Positions 7,576 through 14,800 of a stretch of DNA of 38,081 nt are shown one piece after another. Both the position numbers and the translations under genes were made by a program. Numbering within the stretch: the first letter of the stretch is position 1; each line of letters starts with the position of its first letter. The notes under the pieces are model-generated. The model was given only the letters and a program-made list of their open reading frames with translations. It was not told the origin of the DNA and did no database searches. This stretch comes from an uncultured Prevotella sp. Lineage in GTDB: Bacteria; Bacteroidota; Bacteroidia; Bacteroidales; Bacteroidaceae. The stretch lies in assembly GCA_900548195.1 (NCBI GenBank), contig URJQ01000006.1, forward strand, positions 1-38,081, in the 5' to 3' direction.

Positions 7576-9895
7576 TTATATAAATGCGGTAATCCTTGAT
7601 GGAATAAGGTGCTCCCTGCTCAGCTCTTGGGAGCAATTCGATGCCTGTGATGGTCTGCACCGCACCGAGATCGATGGTGATGCGATGAGGCATTGAGGCG
7701 CCTTTGCAGGTCTGCCAGTAGGTGCTTTCCTGTAAATCAAAGACTTTGTCAGCGGTGTTGTTGCCTTCCTGCACGTCTTCGCTGTCAGCATATTTAGCCG
7801 ACCATACCTCACGACTGAGTCTTACGCCCTTAGCATCAAGAGCATACAGTTCAGCTATTGCCACTCTTCCGTCGTCCTGATGCGAAGAGAGCACTTCGAT
7901 GGTGAGGTATCTACCAGTGACAGGCTTGCCGAAAGCCACTCTCTGCCAACCATTACCCGGCTTCAGTTGGCCTTCTGTAGCGAGCTGGCAAGTAGAGAGG
8001 TCGAATTTGTATTTAGGATTGTCGTGAAGTCGATTCTTCTTGATATTGAGCTTGTTGAGTTCAGGATGAGCCTGCCCGAAGACAGTAGGGGCGACATTCG
8101 AGCCTGCGATGTCGAGAACGATAATCTCATTGCGTCCTTTCTTCAGCCAACAGCCAGGCAGATAGAGCGTCTGCTGAGGTCCGATGTTCCAGAATCTGCC
8201 CAAGGCGTGACCGTTGACATAGACCAGACCTTTGCCGAAAGACTCCATATTGATGAATGTGTCGCCCACCTTCCTGATGTTTACGTAGCCACGGAAGTAG
8301 CCTCGCAAGAAGCCGATGGTGGGATTGAATGCAGAAGCTTTGCGGAATGCTTTGAGAGCCTGCTCGTATGTGTCGGGCACGGTGCAGCTTTTCCACTGTC
8401 GTGGCTGATAATTGATGGTGCAGACTTCATTCTCTGTCGTCAGGGTGATATTGCCGATGATGCCTTTATAGTCCTTTATAGCCCTGCCGAAGTTTATTCT
8501 TCCCATGCCTTCCACTATGATGATAGCCTTCGTAGGCGCGTAGAGAGCAGGCAGTTGGAGGCTTTTCTCATTCTTGGTGCGGTCGAGTTTTCCCACAAGT
8601 TGTCCTCCTACAAACACCTGAGCATAGTCGTGAGCGTCCATAGTGAGAACGGCAGGCTTGTCAGTGGCAGGCAGTGTGACCTCATAAATCATGGTGCCGT
8701 AGCCCATATTCATCTCTTCGAATGTGTGGAGACCCTCTGCTACGCTGTCAATACCGCATTGCAGCGGAGCATATTCAGACAGTGTAACCCTCGGAAAACT
8801 GATGAGTGGCATTGGTGCCTTTGGCAGTTTAGGCAATTTCTCGTCAGAATATCGCTGTAGCACGCTTCTCAAGAGGTGGTATTTCTCTGTGGCTTGACCA
8901 TACTCATTGATAGGAGCGTCATAGTCATAGGAAGTGACGTCAGGAGCGAAACCAGGACTGTTGGCGCCAGCCCAATGACCGAAAGAAGTGCCGCCATGCG
9001 TCATATAGAGCGAGAAAGAGATGCCTTTGCGGAGCATTTCCTCGATGCCGTCGGTCATAGCCTTGGCAGGGCGCGTCTCATGGCGTGCTCCCCATTTGTC
9101 AAACCATCCGCTCCAGAACTCAGAGCACATGAGAGGGCTGTCCGGACGCATCTGCTTCAGTTTGCTGAATTGTGCGTCAATATTAGCGCCAGTGCCGAAG
9201 TTCATGGTCCAAAGTAGGTCGTCAAGACCATTCTTGGTGAAGTTGCTTGCCCAGTCGCACTGGAAGAGAGTGAGGTCTTTGTTCCAGTTCTTGCGCACAA
9301 TATCCCTGATAGCAGAGATGTAAGGCTTGTCCTCGCCGTAGCTGCCGTATTCATTCTCCACCTGCACCATTATAATCGGTCCGCCATTCTGTATGGCGAG
9401 CGGAGCCAGTTGCTCAGCCACTTTCTTCTCGAATATCTCCACTCGCTCCATGAAGTAAGGGTCTTTCTCGCGCAGTCGGATATCCTTCTTTTTCAGGAGC
9501 CACCAAGGCAGTCCGCCCATCTCCCATTCTGCACACACGTAAGGACCGGGGCGCACGATGACATACAGGTCATTTTTCTGTGCCAAGCGACAGAAAGCGG
9601 CGATGTCATTGTTGCCTGTGAAGTCAAACTGACCTTCCTTTTGCTCGTGGATATTCCAGAAGATATAGATGCAGACGGTGTTCATACCGAGAGCTTTACA
9701 CATTTTCATGCGGTGCTCCCAATACTCTCGCGGTATGCGCGGGTAGTGTATTTCTGCTGCTTTGATGACTATCGGTTTGCCACCGATAAGGAAAGTGTTT
9801 TTACCAACTGTGAAATCTTTTGCCTTTGCCATGCCATCTGGTGTGGAAACGAAAGCCATCAGCAGGGCAAAGAGAAAACTTGTAAATCTATTCAT
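7571..9895 (-). CDS. secreted GH35 beta-galactosidase with C-terminal discoidin-like domain
   Basis: The 774-residue protein has a signal peptide (about 1-23), then a GH35 TIM barrel beginning KNTFLIGGKPIVIKAAEIHYPRIP (read in two parts: KNTFLIGGKP, then IVIKAAEIHYPRIP). The acid/base is Glu182 in QVENEYGSYG and the nucleophile Glu259 in LMCSEFWSGWFDKWG. Beta-sandwich domains follow (about 390-620), including the galactose-binding-like fold with GLVYVNGHALGRFW. The last ~130 residues resemble an F5/8 type C (discoidin) carbohydrate-binding module (DLQESTYWQTCKG, HRITIDLGAVQTITGIELLPR). The enzyme removes terminal beta-galactose. It is the first gene of the operon with GH127 and the heparinase-like gene, which points to an arabinogalactan-like or RG-I side-chain substrate. 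Confidence 0.94.
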   Translation of the reverse strand: MNRFTSFLFALLMAFVSTPDGMAKAKDFTVGKNTFLIGGKPIVIKAAEIHYPRIPREYWEHRMKMCKALGMNTVCIYIFWNIHEQKEGQFDFTGNNDIAAFCRLAQKNDLYVIVRPGPYVCAEWEMGGLPWWLLKKKDIRLREKDPYFMERVEIFEKKVAEQLAPLAIQNGGPIIMVQVENEYGSYGEDKPYISAIRDIVRKNWNKDLTLFQCDWASNFTKNGLDDLLWTMNFGTGANIDAQFSKLKQMRPDSPLMCSEFWSGWFDKWGARHETRPAKAMTDGIEEMLRKGISFSLYMTHGGTSFGHWAGANSPGFAPDVTSYDYDAPINEYGQATEKYHLLRSVLQRYSDEKLPKLPKAPMPLISFPRVTLSEYAPLQCGIDSVAEGLHTFEEMNMGYGTMIYEVTLPATDKPAVLTMDAHDYAQVFVGGQLVGKLDRTKNEKSLQLPALYAPTKAIIIVEGMGRINFGRAIKDYKGIIGNITLTTENEVCTINYQPRQWKSCTVPDTYEQALKAFRKASAFNPTIGFLRGYFRGYVNIRKVGDTFINMESFGKGLVYVNGHALGRFWNIGPQQTLYLPGCWLKKGRNEIIVLDIAGSNVAPTVFGQAHPELNKLNIKKNRLHDNPKYKFDLSTCQLATEGQLKPGNGWQRVAFGKPVTGRYLTIEVLSSHQDDGRVAIAELYALDAKGVRLSREVWSAKYADSEDVQEGNNTADKVFDLQESTYWQTCKGASMPHRITIDLGAVQTITGIELLPRAEQGAPYSIKDYRIYIK

Positions 9896-9946
9896 TTTAA
9901 TATCTGAAAAATAGGAGCGTAGTTTTTAATATTACGTTTGTGGTTG

Positions 9947-9954
9947 CAAATTTA
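9947..9954 (-). promoter_or_regulatory. -7 box of the GH35-GH127-heparinase-like operon
   Basis: On the minus strand the sequence reads TAAATTTG, a match to TAnnTTTG, about 50 bp upstream of the GH35 ATG. No other such box was noticed between the three genes, which supports a single unit. Confidence 0.6.
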
Positions 9955-10016
9955 CGGAAAAAAAGTGTAATACATACAATTCGCAATGCTATTTTTATGG
10001 TGTAGGTCGTTAAAAC

Positions 10017-10126
10017 TTTGCTTTTCGCTTGAAAATCATTTGCTTTTCGCTTGAAAATCATTTGCCTTTCGCTTGAAAATCGTTTGCCTCCATACTTGAA
10101 AAACATTTGCTTTCATGCTTCAAACC
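10017..10126. repeat. 22-bp array A
   Basis: Three exact 22-bp units (10017-10038, 10039-10060, 10061-10082) are followed by a 23-bp and a 21-bp degenerate unit. Each can be read as GAAAATC-ATTTG-CTTTTCG plus a CTT spacer, that is 7+5+7+3. A weak match to array B type sequence precedes it at about 9983-10008. Confidence 0.85.
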
Positions 10127-10237
10127 TTGCATTCTTGGGTCGCTTTAATTCTCTCGAATATACTCCCCAGCCGACTAACGCCCTATCCGTCATACAGCCA
10201 TTTTTCATCAAGAAGGGAGTGGGGGAGATGAGTAAAA

Positions 10238-10453
10238 TGTCCTATTTTCCCGTTTTTGGGAGTGATGTAAAAACGGCTTTGCAAAGAATTGATAATCAAA
10301 GCGTTGCAATAGCATAGTTTTTACGGTGTAATAACATAGCTTTTACAATGTAATAACATAGCTTTTACCTTGTAATATCTATGCTTTTACAATGTAATAT
10401 CTAAGGTATTGCAAAATGATAGCTTTGTAATCTGCTTTTTGTCCTATTTTTCC
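10238..10453 (+). repeat. 216-bp element 1 containing 22-bp array B
   Basis: Five units of exactly 22 bp (10306-10415) with consensus GTAATAA-CATAG-CTTTTAC plus three variable bases. They are flanked by direct repeats TGTCCTATTTTCC (10238-10250) and TGTCCTATTTTTCC (10440-10453). A diverged copy in the opposite orientation lies at 23871-24086, also 216 bp, and the homology includes the flanks outside the units. Confidence 0.85.
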
Positions 10454-10476
10454 TTTGCTCTTCCTTGCTGGGTATG

Positions 10477-10680
10477 AAATATCAATAAATAAAAATAAAT
10501 AAAAAAGGGTTGTTGGTTTTTGGTTGTTGGTGTTCGGTAAGTTACTTATATACTATCTTAGACCAAATACCAATAACCAACAACCCACAACCATTTCTTT
10601 CTTGTTTTTTTTATATTTTTCTTTATTGATATTTTATATCAGTAAGGAAAGTCCAGTAAATTTTTCCTTATTGATATTTA
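10477..10680. repeat. nested AT-rich inverted repeats with AAATATCAATAAA ends
   Basis: AAATATCAATAAA (10477-10489) is inverted at 10622-10634, with inner arms GGGTTGTTGG (about 10508) and CCAACAACCC (about 10578). A second stem joins ATATCAGTAAGGAAA (about 10635) with TTTCCTTATTGATAT (about 10665). Another direct copy of AAATATCAATAAA follows recO at 37849-37861. It could be a MITE-like remnant or a structured transcript end. Confidence 0.6.
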
Positions 10681-10711
10681 GAAATTCAAGCAACAAAAGT
10701 ATAGAAACAAA

Positions 10712-10741
10712 AAAAAGAGATACTCGAAAGTATCTCTTTTT
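10712..10741 (-). terminator. terminator of tRNA-Asn
   Basis: A perfect 13-bp stem (10712-10724 with 10729-10741) around a CGAA tetraloop starts 2 bp after the tRNA 3' end. The arms carry the A/T runs of an intrinsic terminator. Confidence 0.85.
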
Positions 10742-10742
10742 G

Positions 10743-10816
10743 CGCTCCAGGATGGGCTTGAACCAACGACCCCCTGATTAACAGTCAGGTGCTCTAACCA
10801 ACTGAGCTACTGAAGC
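10743..10816 (-). tRNA. tRNA-Asn (GTT)
   Basis: On the minus strand the acceptor arm GCTTCAG (10816-10810) pairs with CTGGAGC. The D arm reads TAGCTCAGTTGGTTAGAGCA, the anticodon loop CTGTTAA carries GTT between CCTGA and TCAGG, and the T arm contains GTTCAAGC. The gene is 74 nt including the discriminator base; CCA is not encoded. Confidence 0.95.
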
Positions 10817-10857
10817 AATCTTTTGTTAAGATTACAACTCATTTCCGAATTGCGATG

Positions 10858-10865
10858 CAAAGGTA
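10858..10865 (-). promoter_or_regulatory. -7 box of tRNA-Asn
   Basis: TACCTTTG on the minus strand, about 42 bp upstream of the tRNA 5' end. The same octamer serves gyrB, tRNA-Glu and gpmI. Confidence 0.6.
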
Positions 10866-10990
10866 CAACGTTTTTTTTATTCCACCAAATTTTTTCGCAA
10901 CTTTTTTTGATTTTTTCTCAAAAAAGTGCGTTTTTCAGTGTTTTTATGCGTTTTTAAGCCAAAAAATAGTGATTCTTCTGACTTTTTTCT

Positions 10991-10998
10991 TACTTTTG
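10991..10998 (+). promoter_or_regulatory. -7 box of the S41 peptidase gene
   Basis: TACTTTTG fits TAnnTTTG and lies 27 bp before the ATG. No convincing -33 box is seen. Confidence 0.55.
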
Positions 10999-11025
10999 TA
11001 CTCAGAACAATTAAACCCATAGAAA

Positions 11026-12681
11026 ATGAGAAAAAGTGTGATAATGCTGCTTTTGCTCGCCGTTGGCATTGCTGGCAGCGCACAAAAGAAGAACCACAAC
11101 TATGACGTGGCGCGTAATCTTGATATATTTACCGCCATCTACAAGAATCTTGACATGATGTATGTCGATACGCTCAATGCATCGGAAGTGGTGGGAACGG
11201 GAATCAGAGCCATGCTGAAATCGCTCGATCCCTATACGGAATACTACGCGCCCGAACAAGTAAAGGACTTGAAGACGATGCTTACAGGCAAGTATGCGGG
11301 CATTGGTGCGATCATCCGCTTTAATCTGAAGACTGGAAATTCTTGCATCGACGAGCCGTATGAAGGAATGCCTGCCGCTGAAGTGGGACTGAAGAAAGGC
11401 GACGAGATACTTGCCATAGATGATTCCACAATGCAGGGAAAGGGCAATGAATACGTGTCAAACCATCTAAGGGGCGATGCCGGTTCCACCTTTCTTATAA
11501 AGATAAAGAGACCTTCCACCGGAAAAATAATGAAAATGAAGGTCACAAGACGCGCTATTCAGTTGCCTGCCGTACCTTATTATGGTATGATGGGCGATGG
11601 AGTAGGCTACATTGCACTGAGTCAATTTACCGAAAACTGCGCCAGAGACGTGCGCCGAGCATTCGTGGACTTGCGCTCGCAGGGCATCAAAGGACTCGTC
11701 TTCGACCTTAGAAATAATGGAGGCGGCTCACTGCAGGAGGCTGTCAAGATAGTCAATATGTTTGTGCCGAAAGGCATTACCCTCGTTACGACGAGAGGAA
11801 AGATAAAGCGTGCCAACCATGATTACGTCACCACTCAGGAGCCTATCGACACGGTAATGCCGCTCGTGGTGCTGGTCAATGGTAATTCAGCTTCGGCAAG
11901 CGAGATAACAGCCGGCTCATTGCAGGACCTCGACCGTGCTATAATATTCGGTACGCGCACGTTTGGAAAAGGATTGGTGCAGTTGCCGATGGATCTTCCG
12001 CATAATGCGAGCATGAAACTCACCACTGCAAAGTACTATATACCGAGTGGACGTTGCATCCAAGCCATCAACTACAAGCACTCAGGAGGCGGATATACAG
12101 AGCATATACCCGACTCGCTGACTCATGTATTCCATACAAGGGCAGGACGGGAAGTACGTGATGGAGGCGGCATAAAGCCAGACGTGACCCTTGCTGCAGA
12201 CACATTGCCTAATATTGTGGCTTATCTCTTCGGTGCCGGACTCGACTCTACCAACGTGGCAACGGAGTGGGTGGTGGGTTATATCGCCCGTCATCCTAAG
12301 ATTGCAAGTGAGGATAAGTTTGTCATCACAGATGCAGAGTATGAGGATTTCAAGGAAAAAGTGGTGAAAGCAGGCTTCAAATACGACCGCGAAACAGGAA
12401 AATACCTTGAGGACTTAGTGAAAATGGCTAAGTTTGAGGGTTACTATGAGGATGCCGCGCCGGAGTTTGAAGCACTGAGAAAAAAGCTCAAGCACGACCT
12501 TTCGCGCGAGCTTGACCGCCACTCCAAGGACATACGCAGCGCTCTCGAAATGGATATCCTGCCAGCATACTATTTCCAGCGTGGCGCTTTAGCACATCAG
12601 TTGCGCAGCGATAAGCAGGCTTTGGCAGCCAAAAAACTCATACTTGAGGGCAAAGCAGACCCGCTTTCTGACGCAAAATGA
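11026..12681 (+). CDS. S41 family C-terminal processing peptidase (CtpA/Tsp type)
   Basis: The 551-residue protein starts with a signal peptide (MRKSVIMLLLLAVGIAGSAQ). A helical N-terminal part (SLDPYTEYYAPEQ at about 66-78) is followed by a PDZ domain (about 88-175, KYAGIGAIIR, EVGLKKGDEILAID) and the protease core with GLVFDLRNNGGGSL (223-235). The catalytic Ser/Lys dyad is Ser290 in NGNSASASE and Lys315 in TFGKGLVQ; their spacing of 25 equals Ser430/Lys455 of E. coli Tsp. It should act in the periplasm on exposed C-termini. The C-terminal 170 residues are charged and helical. The stop codon overlaps the ATG of a possible 17-codon hydrophobic peptide. Confidence 0.93.
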   Translation: MRKSVIMLLLLAVGIAGSAQKKNHNYDVARNLDIFTAIYKNLDMMYVDTLNASEVVGTGIRAMLKSLDPYTEYYAPEQVKDLKTMLTGKYAGIGAIIRFNLKTGNSCIDEPYEGMPAAEVGLKKGDEILAIDDSTMQGKGNEYVSNHLRGDAGSTFLIKIKRPSTGKIMKMKVTRRAIQLPAVPYYGMMGDGVGYIALSQFTENCARDVRRAFVDLRSQGIKGLVFDLRNNGGGSLQEAVKIVNMFVPKGITLVTTRGKIKRANHDYVTTQEPIDTVMPLVVLVNGNSASASEITAGSLQDLDRAIIFGTRTFGKGLVQLPMDLPHNASMKLTTAKYYIPSGRCIQAINYKHSGGGYTEHIPDSLTHVFHTRAGREVRDGGGIKPDVTLAADTLPNIVAYLFGAGLDSTNVATEWVVGYIARHPKIASEDKFVITDAEYEDFKEKVVKAGFKYDRETGKYLEDLVKMAKFEGYYEDAAPEFEALRKKLKHDLSRELDRHSKDIRSALEMDILPAYYFQRGALAHQLRSDKQALAAKKLILEGKADPLSDAK

Positions 12682-12731
12682 TAGGACTGAAAGGAGCGCT
12701 GTTTATCCTCCTTTTCTGGCTGATTGACTGA
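12678..12731 (+). CDS. possible 17-residue hydrophobic peptide coupled to the S41 gene
   Basis: An ATGA overlap with the S41 stop codon opens MIGLKGALFILLFWLID followed by TGA. The peptide would be a single membrane-inserting helix. The overlap geometry is typical of translational coupling, but the frame is short and overlaps a possible terminator hairpin, so it may be chance. Confidence 0.3.
   Translation: MIGLKGALFILLFWLID
12689..12716 (+). terminator. weak terminator after the S41 gene
   Basis: GAAAGGAG (12689-12696) can pair with CTCCTTTTC (12708-12716) with one extra base and an 11-nt loop. The T-run is weak, so the call is tentative. Confidence 0.35.
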
Positions 12732-12822
12732 TAAATACGATTATTCGATTGCCTTTTATTGCTTTTCTCTTTTATTTTATCACTTTTTTGTGAAAAGATT
12801 TGGATATTTGAGAAAAATTTAC

Positions 12823-12830
12823 TAATTTTG
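12823..12830 (+). promoter_or_regulatory. -7 box of the rimP-nusA-infB operon
   Basis: TAATTTTG, the same octamer as at sufB and recO. Transcription would begin near 12837, directly before the leader hairpin. Confidence 0.6.
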
Positions 12831-12844
12831 CAATCGTTCAGTGG

Positions 12845-12874
12845 AATGAGGAACTCCGGCGAGAGTTCCTCATT
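12845..12874 (+). terminator. leader hairpin/possible attenuator of rimP-nusA-infB
   Basis: AATGAGGAACTC (12845-12856) and GAGTTCCTCATT (12863-12874) make a perfect 12-bp stem with loop CGGCGA, followed by CTTTTATTA. It lies between the promoter box and the rimP start, so as an intrinsic terminator it would cut the operon transcript after about 40 nt. The S41 gene ends 164 bp earlier, so it may alternatively be that gene's terminator. Confidence 0.65.
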
Positions 12875-12929
12875 CTTTTATTAGGTGGCTATAAAGAAAA
12901 TTCACCACCTTCAATTAAGAGAGAAAATA

Positions 12930-13397
12930 ATGATAGACAAAAACGTTGTTAAGACTTTAGTTTCGGAATGGCTCCAAGGTAAGGAGTACTTCCTGGTAGA
13001 TGTAGAGGTTAGCCCTGATGACCGCATCGTAGTAGAGATAGACCATGCAGAAGGTGTGTGGATTGAGGATTGTGTAGCTCTCAGCCGCTTCATCGAAGAG
13101 CATCTCAGCCGTGATGAAGAGGACTATGAACTCGAAGTCGGAAGCGCTGGTCTCGGTATGCCTTTCAAGGTAGAACAGCAGTATATCAACTGCATCGGTA
13201 AGGAAGTGGAAGTACTTTCTGCCGAAGGAAAGAAGATTACAGGCACTCTGAAGAGCGTGGAAGGAAGAAATTTCGTGGTTTCTACCAAGGAAAAACAGAA
13301 AGTGGAAGGGAAAAAACGCCCAGTGCTCGTGGACGTGGATATGCAATTCTCCATGGACGAAGTGAAATACTGTAAGTATCTCATTAGCTTCAAATAA
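12930..13397 (+). CDS. rimP: ribosome maturation factor RimP
   Basis: The 155-residue protein is needed for 30S subunit assembly. Recognition rests on the N-terminal alpha/beta domain with EYFLVDVEVSPDDRIVVEIDHAEGV (in parts: EYFLVDVEV, RIVVEIDHAEG), IEDCVALSRFIEEHL and the ELEVGSAGLGMPF motif at about 70, followed by the small C-terminal SH3-like barrel, and on its place directly before nusA and infB. The start at 12930 (MIDKNVVKTLV) fits family length; an in-frame ATA/ATG-type extension from 12885 would add 15 unrelated residues. RimP leads a three-gene operon here. Confidence 0.92.
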   Translation: MIDKNVVKTLVSEWLQGKEYFLVDVEVSPDDRIVVEIDHAEGVWIEDCVALSRFIEEHLSRDEEDYELEVGSAGLGMPFKVEQQYINCIGKEVEVLSAEGKKITGTLKSVEGRNFVVSTKEKQKVEGKKRPVLVDVDMQFSMDEVKYCKYLISFK

Positions 13398-13409
13398 GAG
13401 AATAATGCT

Positions 13410-13430
13410 GGTTTCCGCTCGCCGGAGACC
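13410..13430 (+). other. hairpin between rimP and nusA
   Basis: GGTTTCCG (13410-13417) pairs with CGGAGACC (13423-13430) with one G-T pair and a 5-nt loop. The 110-bp rimP-nusA gap is long for an operon and may hold a processing or regulatory structure. No T run follows directly. Confidence 0.4.
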
Positions 13431-13507
13431 GTAGAAGAGACGATTCAAGCATGACTTGACTGCTCGGACGCCGCTTCTTTTTATATGAAAAATAAAAATA
13501 TAATATA

Positions 13508-14770
13508 ATGGCAACAAAAGCAACAGATTTACAACCAAACATGATCGAGACCTTCAAGGAGTTTAAGGACACCAAGAATATCGATCGCACCACACTCGTA
13601 AGTGTGCTGGAAGAAAGTTTCCGTAACGTTATTGCCAAAATTTTCGGTAGTGACGAGAATTTCGACGTTATCGTAAACCCTGACAAGGGCGACTTCGAAA
13701 TCTATCGTAACCGTATCGTTGTGGCTGACGGAGAAGTGGAAGATGAAAACAAACAAATCGCTCTCAAAGAGGCTCAGAAGATTGAAGCTGACTATGAAGT
13801 GGGTGAAGAAGTGTCTGAACGCGTAGATTTCGCTAAGTTCGGACGCCGCGCTATCCTCAACCTTCGTCAGACTCTTGCTTCTAAGATTCTCGAACTTGAG
13901 CATGACAATCTTTATAATAAATATAAGGATCGTGTGGGAGAAATCATCTCAGGCGAGGTGTATCAGACATGGAAGCGTGAGGTTCTCATCGTGGATGATG
14001 ACAATAACGAGCTCATTCTCCCTAAGTCAGAGCAGATTCCACAAGACCAGTACCGCAAAGGCGAGACCATCAAGGCTGTCATCGCTCGTGTGGATAATGA
14101 AAACAACAATCCTAAGATTATACTTTCCCGTACCAGTCCGCTCTTCCTTCAGCGTCTCCTCGAAGCTGAAGTGCCTGAAATCGCAGAGGGACTTATCGCT
14201 ATCCGCAAGATAGCACGTCTCCCGGGAGAGCGCGCTAAGGTGGCTGTGGAAAGCTTCGACGAGCGTATCGACCCAGTAGGCGCTTGCGTAGGCGTAAAGG
14301 GAAGCCGCGTTCATGGCATCGTTCGTGAGCTTTGCAACGAGAATATGGACGTAATCAACTACACATCAAATACAAAACTCTTCATTCAGCGTGCGCTCGC
14401 TCCTGCCCGTATCAATAGCATCAACCTCAATGATGAGGAAAAGAAGGCAGAAGTATATCTCCTTCCGGAGGAAGTAAGCCTCGCTATCGGACGTGGAGGA
14501 CAGAACATTAAGCTCGCTTCCATGCTGACAGAATATACCATTGACGTATTCCGCGACCTCGGTGATGATGAGGATAGCGACGATATCTACCTCGAAGAAT
14601 TCTCTGACGAAATCGACCAGTGGGTTATTGATGCCATCAAGTCTATCGGCCTTGACACTGCTAAGAGCGTGCTGAATGCTCCACGTGAGATGCTTATCGC
14701 TAAGGCTGACCTTGAAGAAGAGACTGTGGACCACGTGCTGGAGGTGCTTCGCGCTGAGTTCGAAAAGTAA
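13508..14770 (+). CDS. nusA: transcription termination/antitermination factor NusA
   Basis: The 420-residue protein has an N-terminal RNA-polymerase-binding domain (about 1-130, with LVSVLEESFRNVIAKIFG and FGRRAILNLRQTLASKI), an S1 domain (about 137-205, GEIISGEVYQTWKREVLIV), then two KH domains with VGVKGSRVHGIVREL and SLAIGRGGQNIKLASML. A short acidic C-terminal segment (DDEDSDDIYLEEFSDE) ends the protein, with a helix-hairpin-like tail and no long AR repeats, as usual in Bacteroidota. It modulates pausing, termination and antitermination. It lies between rimP and infB, 30 bp before infB, so the operon that encodes NusA also carries a terminator-like leader on which NusA could act. Confidence 0.96.
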   Translation: MATKATDLQPNMIETFKEFKDTKNIDRTTLVSVLEESFRNVIAKIFGSDENFDVIVNPDKGDFEIYRNRIVVADGEVEDENKQIALKEAQKIEADYEVGEEVSERVDFAKFGRRAILNLRQTLASKILELEHDNLYNKYKDRVGEIISGEVYQTWKREVLIVDDDNNELILPKSEQIPQDQYRKGETIKAVIARVDNENNNPKIILSRTSPLFLQRLLEAEVPEIAEGLIAIRKIARLPGERAKVAVESFDERIDPVGACVGVKGSRVHGIVRELCNENMDVINYTSNTKLFIQRALAPARINSINLNDEEKKAEVYLLPEEVSLAIGRGGQNIKLASMLTEYTIDVFRDLGDDEDSDDIYLEEFSDEIDQWVIDAIKSIGLDTAKSVLNAPREMLIAKADLEEETVDHVLEVLRAEFEK

Positions 14771-14800
14771 TAATCGTCGTAATTCCTAATCTAAGAGTAA

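Larger units (their letters stand above)
9896..10742. other. gene-free 850-bp repeat-rich interval
   Basis: No convincing coding frame is present. The interval holds the GH35 promoter, array A (10017-10126), a 216-bp element with array B (10238-10453), nested AT-rich palindromes (10477-10680) and the tRNA-Asn terminator. Confidence 0.85.

Noticed and set aside
10017..10415. CRISPR array
   Set aside because: The period is only 22 bp, with 3-bp or no spacers, and the units are quasi-palindromic and variable. No cas gene is present in the window.
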